DNA from: DATBLE01 sp963841405
Lineage (GTDB): Bacteria > Actinomycetota > Thermoleophilia > Gaiellales > Gaiellaceae
Length of the DNA stretch: 64,000 bases
Direction of reading: 5' to 3'
Assembly: GCA_963841405.1 (NCBI GenBank)
Contig: CAWJCM010000007.1
Coordinates: forward strand, 434,001-498,000
Positions 1 through 9,905 of the stretch are shown here, piece by piece. Within the stretch, counting starts at the first letter, position 1, and each line of letters opens with the position of its first letter. A program made the position numbers and the translations under genes. The notes under the pieces are model-generated. The model searched no databases. It saw nothing but the letters and a program-made list of their open reading frames with translations, and was not told the DNA's origin.

Positions 1-1521
<1,521 letters not shown>

Positions 1522-1546
1522 TGCACTCTTCCTCCGTTGCTTTCGG

Positions 1547-1888
1547 TTACGCCTTGGCGCCAGCGAGGGCTTTCTTGCCCTTCGCCTTGGCACCCGTGGA
1601 CACGACCTTCGCGAGCACGTCCGTCTCGCGCAGGATGAGAAGCTCGTCGGTACCGACCTTGACCTCGGTGCCGCCGTACTTCGAGAAGATCACCTCGTCG
1701 CCCTCGGCGACGTCGAGCGGGATCGGCTCGCCGGTCTGCTCCGAGCGGTTGCCCGGGCCGACTGCGAGCACGCGACCGCGCTGCGGCTTCTCCTTGGCCG
1801 TGTCCGGCAGGACGATCCCGCTGAACGTCGTCTCCTCCTCCTCGAGGACCTCGACGATCAGCCGATCGCCAAGCGGCTGCAGATTCAT
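1547..1888 (-). CDS. groES: 10 kDa co-chaperonin GroES
   Basis: Heptameric lid of the GroEL chamber. The 113-residue product begins MNLQPLGDRLIVEVLEEEE and has the mobile-loop region (TTFSGIVLPDTAKEKPQ) and the conserved core around EVIFSKYGGTEVKV. It carries an extra Lys/Ala-rich tail of about 15 residues (KAKGKKALAGAKA) compared with the usual 95-100. The start has GGAGG upstream. It is first in the groES-groEL operon, directly downstream of a CIRCE inverted repeat, so heat-shock control by HrcA is expected. Confidence 0.98.
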   Translation of the reverse strand: MNLQPLGDRLIVEVLEEEETTFSGIVLPDTAKEKPQRGRVLAVGPGNRSEQTGEPIPLDVAEGDEVIFSKYGGTEVKVGTDELLILRETDVLAKVVSTGAKAKGKKALAGAKA

Positions 1889-1920
1889 TCCACGACCTCC
1901 GTTTGAGTGATTCCGGTTGG

Positions 1921-1945
1921 TAGCACTCTCTCGGCGAGAGTGCCA
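1921..1945 (-). promoter_or_regulatory. CIRCE operator (HrcA binding site) for groESL
   Basis: Inverted repeat TAGCACTC, nine-base spacer, GAGTGCCA. This matches the CIRCE consensus TTAGCACTC-N9-GAGTGCTAA in 14 of the 16 arm bases present here. It sits between the groES promoter and start codon. The family rule is repression by HrcA bound here, relieved by heat shock. hrcA itself is not in the window. Confidence 0.95.
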
Positions 1946-1950
1946 GCGAC

Positions 1951-1979
1951 AGTCTAACGACAGCGGCCGGGTCAGGCAA
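1951..1979 (-). promoter_or_regulatory. Sigma-A-like promoter of groESL
   Basis: Read on the minus strand, TTGCCT (1974-1979) is followed after 17 bases by TAGACT (1951-1956). The predicted transcription start falls at the edge of the CIRCE repeat, which explains how HrcA would block initiation. Confidence 0.7.
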
Positions 1980-2019
1980 GCGATCTAAGCGTCATCGACT
2001 GAGATCCTTCGCGAATCGG

Positions 2020-2025
2020 TAGGTT
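2020..2025 (+). promoter_or_regulatory. -10 element TAGGTT of the Nudix gene (leaderless type)
   Basis: TAGGTT ends seven bases before the ATG at 2033, with no ribosome binding site between. This spacing places the transcript start on or near the start codon. Confidence 0.5.
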
Positions 2026-2032
2026 CGAGCGA

Positions 2033-2485
2033 ATGCGACGCGAGTTCTCGGCCGGCGGCGTGCTCGTCAGACGGCTCCGCGGCGGCTGGGTGGTGGCGGC
2101 GATCCGGCCGGGCGGCAAGCCGGAGGGGGTCTGGGCCCTCCCGAAGGGCCTGATCGGCGCCGGCGAGGACCCGGCCGCGACGGCACTGCGCGAGGTCGAG
2201 GAGGAGACCGGCGTCCGCGGCCGCCTCGAGAGGAAGCTCGGCGACGTGCGGTATGTCTACACCTGGCAGGGCGAGCGGGTCTTCAAGGTCGTCAGCTTCT
2301 TCCTCGTGCGCTACTCCGGCGGCCGCCTCGGCGCGATCGCCCCGGAGTTCGCCCACGAGGTCGCCGACGCGCGCTGGCTCCCGCTCGAGGACGCGCCGCG
2401 GCTGCTGACCTACACGGGTGAGCGGGGGATCGCATCGAGGGCGATCGCCGAGCTCGACCATCCGACCCGGCTCTCGACGCCGTGA
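2033..2485 (+). CDS. Nudix hydrolase
   Basis: Hydrolyses a nucleoside diphosphate linked to another moiety; the exact substrate is unknown. The 150-residue single-domain protein has a complete Nudix box at about residues 43-65: G, five residues, E, seven residues, then REVEEETGV (consensus GX5EX7REUXEEXGU). The N-terminal block SAGGVLVRR and the Lys in WALPKGL are as in MutT/Ap4A-type members. It stands alone between groES (divergent) and the giant regulator (convergent). A degenerate C-terminal copy of a relative lies at 9449-9546. Confidence 0.93.
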   Translation: MRREFSAGGVLVRRLRGGWVVAAIRPGGKPEGVWALPKGLIGAGEDPAATALREVEEETGVRGRLERKLGDVRYVYTWQGERVFKVVSFFLVRYSGGRLGAIAPEFAHEVADARWLPLEDAPRLLTYTGERGIASRAIAELDHPTRLSTP

Positions 2486-2511
2486 TCGCCAAGGCCGAGG
2501 TCAAGCGCCCA

Positions 2512-5500
2512 TCACCGGCAGGCCGGCTCATAGGCCCGGTCCGGGAGATACCGGCGCCACTCCGTCTCGGTCAGCAGCCGGTTCGCGACGCGGCACGCGT
2601 GGTCACGAAGACCCTCCGGGGATATGTCCCAGAGCCAGCCGCGACCGGTGTCGGCGAGCGCCAACACGAACTTCCCCTCGGGATCGAGCAGCGCGGTCGT
2701 CCAGTGGTCGTCGTCACCCGGGAGGGGGCCGCCGAGGGGCAGTCGCGTCACGATGTCGAACAGGCGCACCCGCCCATCGGTGCCCGCCGTTGCGAGCACG
2801 CGGCCCGAGGGATCGAATGCGGCCGAGAGCGCGAAGCCCTCGCTGGCGGCCAGCGGAAGACCGAGCGACTTCCCGTTACGGAGATCCCACAGGCGCACGT
2901 CGCGCGGGAAGCCTCCCGATGCGAGCGTGTGCCAGTCGCGGTCGGCAGCGAGAACGGGCCGCGCCCAGAAATTGAGCTCGCTCGCATCCCCGTCCCACGC
3001 AGGTGTGCCCGTGGCGACGTCCCACACACCGATCCGGGCACGCTCGGACGGAGGAGGCCGACCATTCCGGTAGGCGAGCCAGCTCGGTTGGGTGAAGACC
3101 GCGACCTGCTTGCCGTCAGGGCTCGGCAGCGCCACGACGACCTGACGTTTCGGGATCCTGAACGAAGACAGCCGCCGGCCGTTGTGCGGATCCCAGACGG
3201 CCACACGACCGTCGTCGTCGCCCGTGACGAGGAAGCGGCCATCGGCGCTGAAGGTGGCGGTGTTCACCCAGGGCACCCGGCTGGCGCGCCAGCGCCGTAC
3301 GACCCGGCCGCTCGTCGCATCGAGCAGGACCACCTCCTGCGTCTGGGCAGTCGCAGCGACGAGCTTCCCGTCGGGACTGACGGCGACCGAGATCACGTTG
3401 CCCGAGAGCCCACTCGCCGCTGCGGCCTCGGCGGGTGGCAGGTCTGGAATGAGCCTCGCAAAGGAGCGCTCGAACACCCGCCTCCACGCCGTCCCGAGCA
3501 GCTCGAGCCGTTCGGGGTCCCACACCTCCGCCGTCCAAACGACGTGCCCATCGAGAACGCGGACGGCGACGACCCGGCCGTCGCCGGCGCCGCGGAAGAG
3601 CACGCGGCCGTCCCGCGCTAACGCGGCTCCAGTCCAGCTGCCCGGCCCAGGGAGCTCCTCCTCGCTGGCCCACGCGAGCTGGCGGGAGAGACGTCGGTCG
3701 CCCGAAAGGTCCCAGGCGATGACGGCCTCGTCGAGGCCGGCGGTGAACGCTGTGCGACCGTCCGAGGAAAACGCCGGGCCGAAGGCCGCCCCGGCATGCC
3801 CCTGGAGCCGCTCTCGGACGGCGCCGCCGTCGGCATCCCACACGACCACCGTCCGGTCGTCGCCGGTCGTGACCAGAACTCCATCGGGCGAGAAGCCGAC
3901 CCCTGTGATCCCGCCCTCGTGCCGCCCGTTCAACACCCGCCGATGCCCCGAGCCAAGGTCGAGCAGCGTCACGCGGTCGGGTGTCGGCACACGGGCGAGC
4001 GCGAGCAGGCGCCCGTCAGGTGACAGCGCAGAGACATGGGAGCTGACCGCGAAGCGGCGCTGCGGCTGGAACGTGTCGGCGTCGAGGAGCACGGTGGCGG
4101 TGCCCGGGCGGCCCTTCTCGCTCAGCTGGGCGCCGGCCGACGCGGAGACGACGACCGAGCCGCCGCCGGGCAGGAAGGCCGCCCGCGCGATCCCCTCGCG
4201 AACCCCGATCGGCACCGGGCGTCCGCGCTCGGCTCCCGTGCGCGGGTCGCGCCGGACGGCGAGGATCTCGGGCCACTCACCGGCGGCGAACTGGCCCACC
4301 GGTGTCTCGAGCGTCAGCAGCGAGCTCCCGTCGGGCGAGAACGCCGGTGGCCCGACGAGGCGTCGCTGCACGGCTCCGGCGCGGGCCATCGGAACCGAGC
4401 GGGCCGTGCCCGCGCGGACGTCGAAGAGCCCCAATCCGAGCCCTGGCGTACCGCCCAGCGTCAGCCAGATGTGGGTGACGAACGTCGACCCGTCGGGGGA
4501 GAAGGCACCGAGCCCACAGCGCACGATCGGGACGCGGATCTCGCGCAGACGCTCGAACGTCCGCTGATCGAAGACCACGAGTCCGCCGATCCCGTCGCCG
4601 GCGACGAGCGTCGAGCCGTCGGGGGCCGCGTCGACGCAGGCCGATCTGGCTGCGAACAACGACGGGCCGACGTCGCCCCTGCCCGCCACGACGTCGTCCC
4701 CCTTCCAGCCCCGCATCACCGCCACCGCCGCCGGCGCCCGTAGCTCCGCGGCCAGCAGGTTGCCCCGGGTGACGGTCGACGGGTGCAACGCCTCCCCTTG
4801 TCGCGCGAGCAGCAGCGAGCGGTCGAGCCGAGCCTCCGTCAACGCCTCCGCCCCGAGCGTCTGCGCCTGTGCGTCGAGCGCCGCCGAGTCCGCACGCGTA
4901 CGCTGACGCAGCGCGAGCACGCCTGCGAGCACCGCGAGCAGAAGCAGCGCCGCGACACCGGCGAGCAAGACACGGAGACGGCGGTTCGTCCGTCGCTGGC
5001 GCGCGACCTCGCGCTCGGACGCCTCCCGGCTCGCCGCGAGGAAGGCGCGCTCGGTGGCGTTGAGCACGTCGTCGTGGACGCTCGCCCACTCGAGCGTCGA
5101 GGCCAGGCGTGCGGCCCGGAGCAGCTCGCCCGGGTCCCGGTCCGCCTCCTCCCAGGCGAGCGCCGCCGCACCGAGCGAGCGACGGACGACCCTGCCCTGA
5201 GCGTCTTCCTCGAGCCAGGCGCGCAGGCGCGGCCACTCGCGGAAGAGCGCCTCGTGGGCAACCTCGATGACGCCCTCGCTCACGGTCACGAGCCGAGCGT
5301 CGACGAGTGCCGTCAGAGCCGCTGCGACCTCGGGCCGGCCGGCATCGAGCTCCGCGGGAGAGACGCGGCGACGCACGACCTCGCCGCCAGGCCCGTCGTC
5401 GGCAAGCCGCAACAGCAGCGCCCGGGCGGCGCGCTGGTCGGCTTCGCCAAGCCGTCCGTAGGCGTGCTCGGCGATCCGGCCGACGACACCGCGCACGCCG

Positions 5501-8370
5501 CCCGTCCGACCGTAGGCTCGGAGCGTCATGCGCGCGCCGTCGCGCTGGCGCCACAGCTCGAGCAGCACGCTCTGCAGCAGTGGCAGTGCCCCGGGCTCGC
5601 CCTCCACCTCGGCGACGATCGTCTCGACGAGCCCGGGGTCGAGTAGCAGCCCCGCACGCTCGGCAGGCCCCGAGATCGTCCGCCGGAGCTCGCCGTCGGT
5701 GAGCGGGCCGACGAGGGCCGTACCGTCCCGCAGCAGTGCTGCGAGCTCGGGGTGCTCCGCGCACCGCCCGAGAAAGTCGGCACGAACGGTGGCCAGGACG
5801 ATCGTCTGCCCGTCGTCGGCCGTTGCCTTGGCGGCGAGCTCGGCGAAGAACCCTTCGCGCTGTGCCGCATGCTCGCACAGCGTGAACGCTTCCTCGAGCT
5901 GGTCGACGGCCAGCACGAGTCGTTCGCCCACAGCGGTTTCCCCGCGCGCCCGCTCGAGACTCTCGAGCGGGCGGGCTCCCGGCCGCACGACCACCCGCCG
6001 CCACTGCTCGCTGCCCGGGATCACGCCCTCGGCGAGCGCGGGGAGCACACCCGCGCGCAGGAGCGACGACTTCCCGCTGCCCGACGGCCCGACCACGGCG
6101 AGGAAGCGCGTGCCGACGAGCCGGGCGACGAGCTCGGCGACCGCCTGCTCCCGCCCGAAGAAGTACGACACGTCCTCGGCCTCGAAGGGGGCCAATCCCT
6201 TGAACGGGCAGACGACGTCGGCGGCGACGGCGATCGCGGCGCGCGCCAGCTCCTCCTCGCGACCGCGGAAGGGCTCGCTGGAGGAGACCTGTGACGGCGC
6301 CTGCGGCGCGAGCCCGGGGGCGACGAGCTGGAAGAGCCGCTCCGGACGGCGCACCCCTTTGAGGGCGTGCTCGCCGAGGTCGACCACATGCGACCCAGCC
6401 GGCTCGGACCCCACCACGAGCTCGCGGGTGGCTCGTGACATCAACACCTGGCCACCCCGAGCAGCAGCGCAGATCCTCGCGCCGCGATGGACGTCGAGGC
6501 CGAGGTACCCCTCCTCCGTCACGGACGGCTCTCCCGTGTGCAGCCCCACTCTGACGCGAAGCGGCTTCCCACCCGGCCGGGGGAGCGCCGCGAGCGCTCG
6601 CTGAGCCTCGACCGCGGCAGCGAGCGCATCCGTCGCCCGGGGGAACGCGAACAGGAACTCCTCGCCACGAGCGTCAACCTCACGCCCACCCGCCGCGGCG
6701 GCGGCCGCCCGCAGGATCCGGCGGTGGTCGGCGAGCGCCGCGGAGTAACGGTCGCCAAGCTCCTGGAGCAACACGGTCGAGTCCTCGACGTCGGTGAACA
6801 GAAACGTGACGGTCCCCGCCACGGACTCTCGAGGCTCCGCCGCCAACTCACGGGCGCGCTCCCGAGCGCGCCGAAGCTCGAGCACGCCGGTCGCGACCCG
6901 TGCTTGCGTCGCGACGAGTCCCTGCCGGCTGTGGGCCGTCTCCGTGACCGCGTCGTCGAGCGACCGTCGCGCCTGCTCCTCCGCAAGGCGTGCGGCGAGC
7001 GCGTGCACTGCTCGCGGCACGCCGCCGCTCGCAGCAGCCAGCTCACGAACCGTCCTCGCGTCGGCGATGACGCCGTACCAGGCGACGATCTCCTTGATCG
7101 CACCCGCCGCCAGCGGTCGGAGTCGTCGCTGCGAGGCGGCGAAGGCAACCGGGCGAGGCTCATCGGGCCGTGAGGAATCCTCCTCATCTGTCGAGCACAC
7201 GACCACGAGCAGAGGGCTTTCGGCCGCCGAAGCTTCCAGCTCGGGAACAAGCTCGTACGCGGTCTCCTGCGACCCGTCGACGTCGTCGACCACGAGAAGC
7301 ATCGGATGCACTGTCGCTCCCACACGCTCGCGCACGCCGTGGGCGCCCTCGCTGCGGCCCAGCGATTGGTAGACGACCTCCGCCCCGTCCTCGTGCGCGA
7401 TCCGCGCGAGTGCCGCGCAGAGCCGCGTCTTCCCGATCCCGCTAGGACCGGTGAGCAGAAGGACGGAGCCGGCCCCAGAGCGAGCGTCGCGCCAGGCCGA
7501 GCGCAGCCAGTCGAGATCGGACTCCCGTCCGACGAGGAGCGACGCGCCGGTGTCGAGCGCGGCGGGGAACGACGACCGGCCCGCGCGGGCCGGTTCGCGC
7601 GGCGACTCCGGGAGCTCGAGCGTGGGATCCTGGAGCAGGATCGCCCGCTCGAGCTGCTGGAGGGCCCGGCTGGGCTCGATGCCGAGCTCGTCGACGAGAA
7701 GCGTGCGGCCCTCCTGGTAGGTGGCCAGAGCCTCGGCCTGGCGACCCGCGCGGTACAGCGCGAGCATCAGCTGTGCACGGAGCTCCTCGCGGTACGGATG
7801 CTCGGCCACGAGCGCCTCGAGCTCGCCGACGAGCTCCGCGTGCCTCCCGTCGAGCAGCTCCGCCTCGACGCGAAGCTCGAGAGCCGCCAGGCGTGCCTCC
7901 TCGAGCCGGCTTCGTTCGCGGTCGAGCGCGTCGACGCCCGTGACGTCCGCCAGCGCGGCACCACGCCACAGCCCGAACGCCTCAGACAGCAGCGTCCGGG
8001 CGCCGCCGGGATCTCCGGCCGCGAGCCGGGCGCGGCCGCCGCTCACGAGCCGCTCGAATCGCCACAGGTCGAGGGCGTCCGGTTCGATCTCGAGGACGTA
8101 GCCAGGCGGTCGCGTCCCGATCGGGCTGCCACCTGTAGAGGCGTCCTCGAGGTCTCGACGCAAGCGCGATACGGTCGCCTGCAGCGCATTGCCTGCGTTG
8201 TGGGGAAGCTGGTCGCCCCACAGGGCGTCGACCAGGGTGTCGGCGGGCACGACTTCGTTCGCACGGAGAAGCATGAGTGCGAGGAGCGCTCGGACACGCG
8301 GACGGCTGAGCGAAACCACCGTGCCGTTCCGCACGACCTCGAGCGGTCCCAAGACGCGGTACTCGATCAT
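2512..8370 (-). CDS. Giant multidomain regulator: BTAD/SARP + AAA + class III cyclase + STAND ATPase + TM + WD40
   Basis: A 1952-residue signalling protein. Order by approximate residue: OmpR-like winged helix (1-95, starts MIEYRVLGPLEVVRNG) and BTAD domain (96-245) of the SARP/AfsR type; AAA/NB-ARC-like ATPase with Walker A GPSGIGKT (about 307) and Walker B LLVVDDVD; class III nucleotide cyclase domain (GTVTFLFTDVEDST, about 520-690); novel-STAND ATPase (YFFGRE, Walker A GPSGSGKS near 760, Walker B LVLAVDQLEE); one hydrophobic segment near 1130-1155; then WD40-like repeats to the end. The cyclase keeps the first metal Asp (FTD), but the usual GD pair reads GEE and the transition-state Asn position reads His (GLDVHRGAR), so catalysis is doubtful. 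The chosen ATG at 8368-8370 has GGAGG seven bases upstream; a longer frame to 8433 lacks one. A role as a membrane-anchored signal integrator is inferred. Confidence 0.9.
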   Translation of the reverse strand: MIEYRVLGPLEVVRNGTVVSLSRPRVRALLALMLLRANEVVPADTLVDALWGDQLPHNAGNALQATVSRLRRDLEDASTGGSPIGTRPPGYVLEIEPDALDLWRFERLVSGGRARLAAGDPGGARTLLSEAFGLWRGAALADVTGVDALDRERSRLEEARLAALELRVEAELLDGRHAELVGELEALVAEHPYREELRAQLMLALYRAGRQAEALATYQEGRTLLVDELGIEPSRALQQLERAILLQDPTLELPESPREPARAGRSSFPAALDTGASLLVGRESDLDWLRSAWRDARSGAGSVLLLTGPSGIGKTRLCAALARIAHEDGAEVVYQSLGRSEGAHGVRERVGATVHPMLLVVDDVDGSQETAYELVPELEASAAESPLLVVVCSTDEEDSSRPDEPRPVAFAASQRRLRPLAAGAIKEIVAWYGVIADARTVRELAAASGGVPRAVHALAARLAEEQARRSLDDAVTETAHSRQGLVATQARVATGVLELRRARERARELAAEPRESVAGTVTFLFTDVEDSTVLLQELGDRYSAALADHRRILRAAAAAAGGREVDARGEEFLFAFPRATDALAAAVEAQRALAALPRPGGKPLRVRVGLHTGEPSVTEEGYLGLDVHRGARICAAARGGQVLMSRATRELVVGSEPAGSHVVDLGEHALKGVRRPERLFQLVAPGLAPQAPSQVSSSEPFRGREEELARAAIAVAADVVCPFKGLAPFEAEDVSYFFGREQAVAELVARLVGTRFLAVVGPSGSGKSSLLRAGVLPALAEGVIPGSEQWRRVVVRPGARPLESLERARGETAVGERLVLAVDQLEEAFTLCEHAAQREGFFAELAAKATADDGQTIVLATVRADFLGRCAEHPELAALLRDGTALVGPLTDGELRRTISGPAERAGLLLDPGLVETIVAEVEGEPGALPLLQSVLLELWRQRDGARMTLRAYGRTGGVRGVVGRIAEHAYGRLGEADQRAARALLLRLADDGPGGEVVRRRVSPAELDAGRPEVAAALTALVDARLVTVSEGVIEVAHEALFREWPRLRAWLEEDAQGRVVRRSLGAAALAWEEADRDPGELLRAARLASTLEWASVHDDVLNATERAFLAASREASEREVARQRRTNRRLRVLLAGVAALLLLAVLAGVLALRQRTRADSAALDAQAQTLGAEALTEARLDRSLLLARQGEALHPSTVTRGNLLAAELRAPAAVAVMRGWKGDDVVAGRGDVGPSLFAARSACVDAAPDGSTLVAGDGIGGLVVFDQRTFERLREIRVPIVRCGLGAFSPDGSTFVTHIWLTLGGTPGLGLGLFDVRAGTARSVPMARAGAVQRRLVGPPAFSPDGSSLLTLETPVGQFAAGEWPEILAVRRDPRTGAERGRPVPIGVREGIARAAFLPGGGSVVVSASAGAQLSEKGRPGTATVLLDADTFQPQRRFAVSSHVSALSPDGRLLALARVPTPDRVTLLDLGSGHRRVLNGRHEGGITGVGFSPDGVLVTTGDDRTVVVWDADGGAVRERLQGHAGAAFGPAFSSDGRTAFTAGLDEAVIAWDLSGDRRLSRQLAWASEEELPGPGSWTGAALARDGRVLFRGAGDGRVVAVRVLDGHVVWTAEVWDPERLELLGTAWRRVFERSFARLIPDLPPAEAAAASGLSGNVISVAVSPDGKLVAATAQTQEVVLLDATSGRVVRRWRASRVPWVNTATFSADGRFLVTGDDDGRVAVWDPHNGRRLSSFRIPKRQVVVALPSPDGKQVAVFTQPSWLAYRNGRPPPSERARIGVWDVATGTPAWDGDASELNFWARPVLAADRDWHTLASGGFPRDVRLWDLRNGKSLGLPLAASEGFALSAAFDPSGRVLATAGTDGRVRLFDIVTRLPLGGPLPGDDDHWTTALLDPEGKFVLALADTGRGWLWDISPEGLRDHACRVANRLLTETEWRRYLPDRAYEPACR

Positions 8371-8402
8371 GGACGTCCTCCAGCGCCCTCGCGTCGCAGC
8401 CG

Positions 8403-8672
8403 TCACGATACTGCGCTCGGCTCGTCGGGACAATCGTCGCCCGAGCGCAGGGTGCGCAGCAGGGCTGCGACTCGGGTGGCGTCGAGCCCGTTCTCTCCGT
8501 CGACGAGCTCCGTCACGACGAGCGGTCGGCCCAGGCGAATCGAGACGGTCAGCGCGTGGCGGTTCAGCTCGATCAGCTGCGCAAGCCGCCGCGCGTCACG
8601 AACGAGGGCGTGGGACGCGAGCAGCAGCTCGCGATCGATCTCGTCGAGGAGATCGCGCGGGACGCTCATCAC
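8403..8672 (-). CDS. Small hypothetical protein upstream of the giant regulator
   Basis: An 89-residue, mostly helical, charged protein (MMSVPRDLLDEIDRELLLAS at its start). The first codon is GTG with ATG immediately after, so either may be used. It has no recognisable domain and no membrane segment. It ends 32 bases before the start of the BTAD-cyclase-STAND protein in the same direction, which suggests co-transcription and possibly a partner or modulator role. The reading frame is favoured over overlapping ones because of its balanced hydrophobic/charged pattern; function is unknown. Confidence 0.55.
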   Translation of the reverse strand: MMSVPRDLLDEIDRELLLASHALVRDARRLAQLIELNRHALTVSIRLGRPLVVTELVDGENGLDATRVAALLRTLRSGDDCPDEPSAVS

Positions 8673-8741
8673 GGCCCAAGCGTCGTCGGCCCGGTCAAGG
8701 GGAACGCCCTGCGGCTGTGCCCAAAGACGCCGGCTCGGCGG

Positions 8742-9248
8742 TCACGGCGAAACGGTGAGAACGTCGCACACGTTGCGCCACTGGCCGGCCTTCCGGGTCC
8801 AGGTCAGGCCGCTGGCCGGATCGAAGCGCTCGACGACGAGACCGTTCGTCAGTACGAGCAGGCCGTCCGGGTAGTTCCGAAGCTCGCCGGGCTCTGCCGC
8901 CAGCAGCCAGCGTCCCATGAGCAAGCCGACATAGCTCTCGGGGCTTCCCTTGTAGGTCGCGGGGCCCGAGACATCCACGATGACCGCTCGTCCCGCGTCC
9001 GTGTTCGTCAATCGCAACACGAGTTTCCCGAAAGTCATCGCCCCGCCATCCCACTGAATCCCTTTCTGGTCGCTCTCGACCGCCTCGACGAGAACCGGGA
9101 ACGCGCACACACCCACGAACGTCCGCGGAGACGGCGGCGGGAGAGTCTCGATCCCTGTCGCACCAGCCGCCGGTGCGATGACCGCCGCGAGAAGCACCAG
9201 ACACGCTAGGAGTCCGCTCCGCCTCACCCGATCGAACCACTGTCCCAT
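8742..9248 (-). CDS. Secreted hypothetical protein
   Basis: 168 residues. The N terminus MGQWFDRVRRSGLLACLVLL continues into an Ala-rich hydrophobic core and an AGA site, a typical Sec signal peptide. The rest reads as a small beta-rich domain with two cysteines (GVCAFPV and RNVCDVL) that could pair outside the cell. The ATG at 9246-9248 has AGGAGG six bases upstream, so the 40-codon upstream extension is rejected. It is probably first in a minus-strand unit leading to the 89-residue gene and the giant regulator. The family is not recognised. Confidence 0.8.
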   Translation of the reverse strand: MGQWFDRVRRSGLLACLVLLAAVIAPAAGATGIETLPPPSPRTFVGVCAFPVLVEAVESDQKGIQWDGGAMTFGKLVLRLTNTDAGRAVIVDVSGPATYKGSPESYVGLLMGRWLLAAEPGELRNYPDGLLVLTNGLVVERFDPASGLTWTRKAGQWRNVCDVLTVSP

Positions 9249-9448
9249 GAGATCCTCCTCTCGGTCGCCACCCGCGGTGTGCGGGCACGGCCATCGTCGG
9301 GGGCGGCGCTTGCCGTAGCCTGACCAACGACTGACCGGGCCGCGTCGCGGGCGGAGGCGCCATCGCAAGAGGGCTCAACGAGGAGACCGTGGGCACGACG
9401 GTCAGGGAAGCGGCCCGGCCGGCTCGACGCGGGGGGTCAACGATCGCC
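9249..9448. other. Intergenic region with no identified gene
   Basis: About 200 bases between the secreted-protein gene (minus strand) and the Nudix remnant. No convincing coding frame, repeat or terminator was seen. It must hold the promoter of the minus-strand gene, whose AGGAGG site lies at its left edge. Confidence 0.5.
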
Positions 9449-9546
9449 GAGACACGCTGGCCACCGCTCGAGGAGGCGCGACGCCTGCTCGCCTACCGGG
9501 CGAGCGCGACATGGCCGCCAAGGCAATCGCCGAACTCGGCGTATGA
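9449..9546 (+). pseudogene. C-terminal remnant of a Nudix hydrolase gene
   Basis: Translation gives ETRWPPLEEARRLLAYR, then after a one-base shift GERDMAAKAIAELGV and a stop. This parallels the C terminus of the intact Nudix protein at 2033-2485 (ARWLPLEDAPRLLTYTGERG then IASRAIAEL). One G appears missing in the run at 9498-9500. No Nudix box can be found upstream, so only the tail survives. Its stop codon overlaps the ATG of the ASCH gene (ATGA), as expected for a former operon. Confidence 0.6.
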
Positions 9547-9547
9547 T
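9542..9547 (+). promoter_or_regulatory. Possible -10 element TATGAT before the GTG start of the ASCH gene
   Basis: TATGAT is followed seven bases later by the in-frame GTG at 9555. This is the same spacing as at other leaderless-type starts in the window. Confidence 0.4.
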
Positions 9548-9902
9548 CGCGGCCGTGGAGGCACTCAACTTCTACTCGCCGATCGTCGAGAGCCAGCTGC
9601 GCAGCGGCCGCAAGTCGGCGACGATCCGGCTCGGTGACAAGTCGGCGAAATACCGGAAGGGAATGATCGTCTCGGTCCTCGCCGGCCCGCGGTTCTCGCC
9701 GCGGACGAAGATCTTCGACGCCGTGATCGACAAGGTCGAGGTCAAGCGTCTCGGCGAGCTCTCGCCGAACGAGCTCGAGCACGACAATCCCGAGATCCGC
9801 CGCGTCGAGGACATGGCGGGCTTCCTGGGCACGCTCTACAACCGCGAGGTCACCGAGAACGACATCGTCACGATGATCCGGTTCTCCGAGATCCGGTCGT
9901 AA
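9543..9902 (+). CDS. ASCH domain protein
   Basis: 119 residues with the ASCH signature near the N terminus: QLRSGRKSATIRLGDKS followed by YRKGMIVSVLAG. ASCH domains have a PUA-like fold and are thought to bind RNA or act with RNA-modifying factors; no specific function is established. Two starts are possible: ATG at 9543, overlapping the remnant Nudix stop, or GTG at 9555, which lies seven bases after a TATGAT hexamer and gives MEALNFYSPIVE. The second would make a leaderless transcript that became independent after the Nudix gene decayed. The next gene starts four bases after the stop. Confidence 0.85.
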   Translation: MIAAVEALNFYSPIVESQLRSGRKSATIRLGDKSAKYRKGMIVSVLAGPRFSPRTKIFDAVIDKVEVKRLGELSPNELEHDNPEIRRVEDMAGFLGTLYNREVTENDIVTMIRFSEIRS

Positions 9903-9905
9903 AGC

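Noticed and set aside
2482..7173. Several long plus-strand frames inside the giant regulator
   Set aside because: Antisense shadows with no domain, in the strand opposite to a clearly conserved protein.
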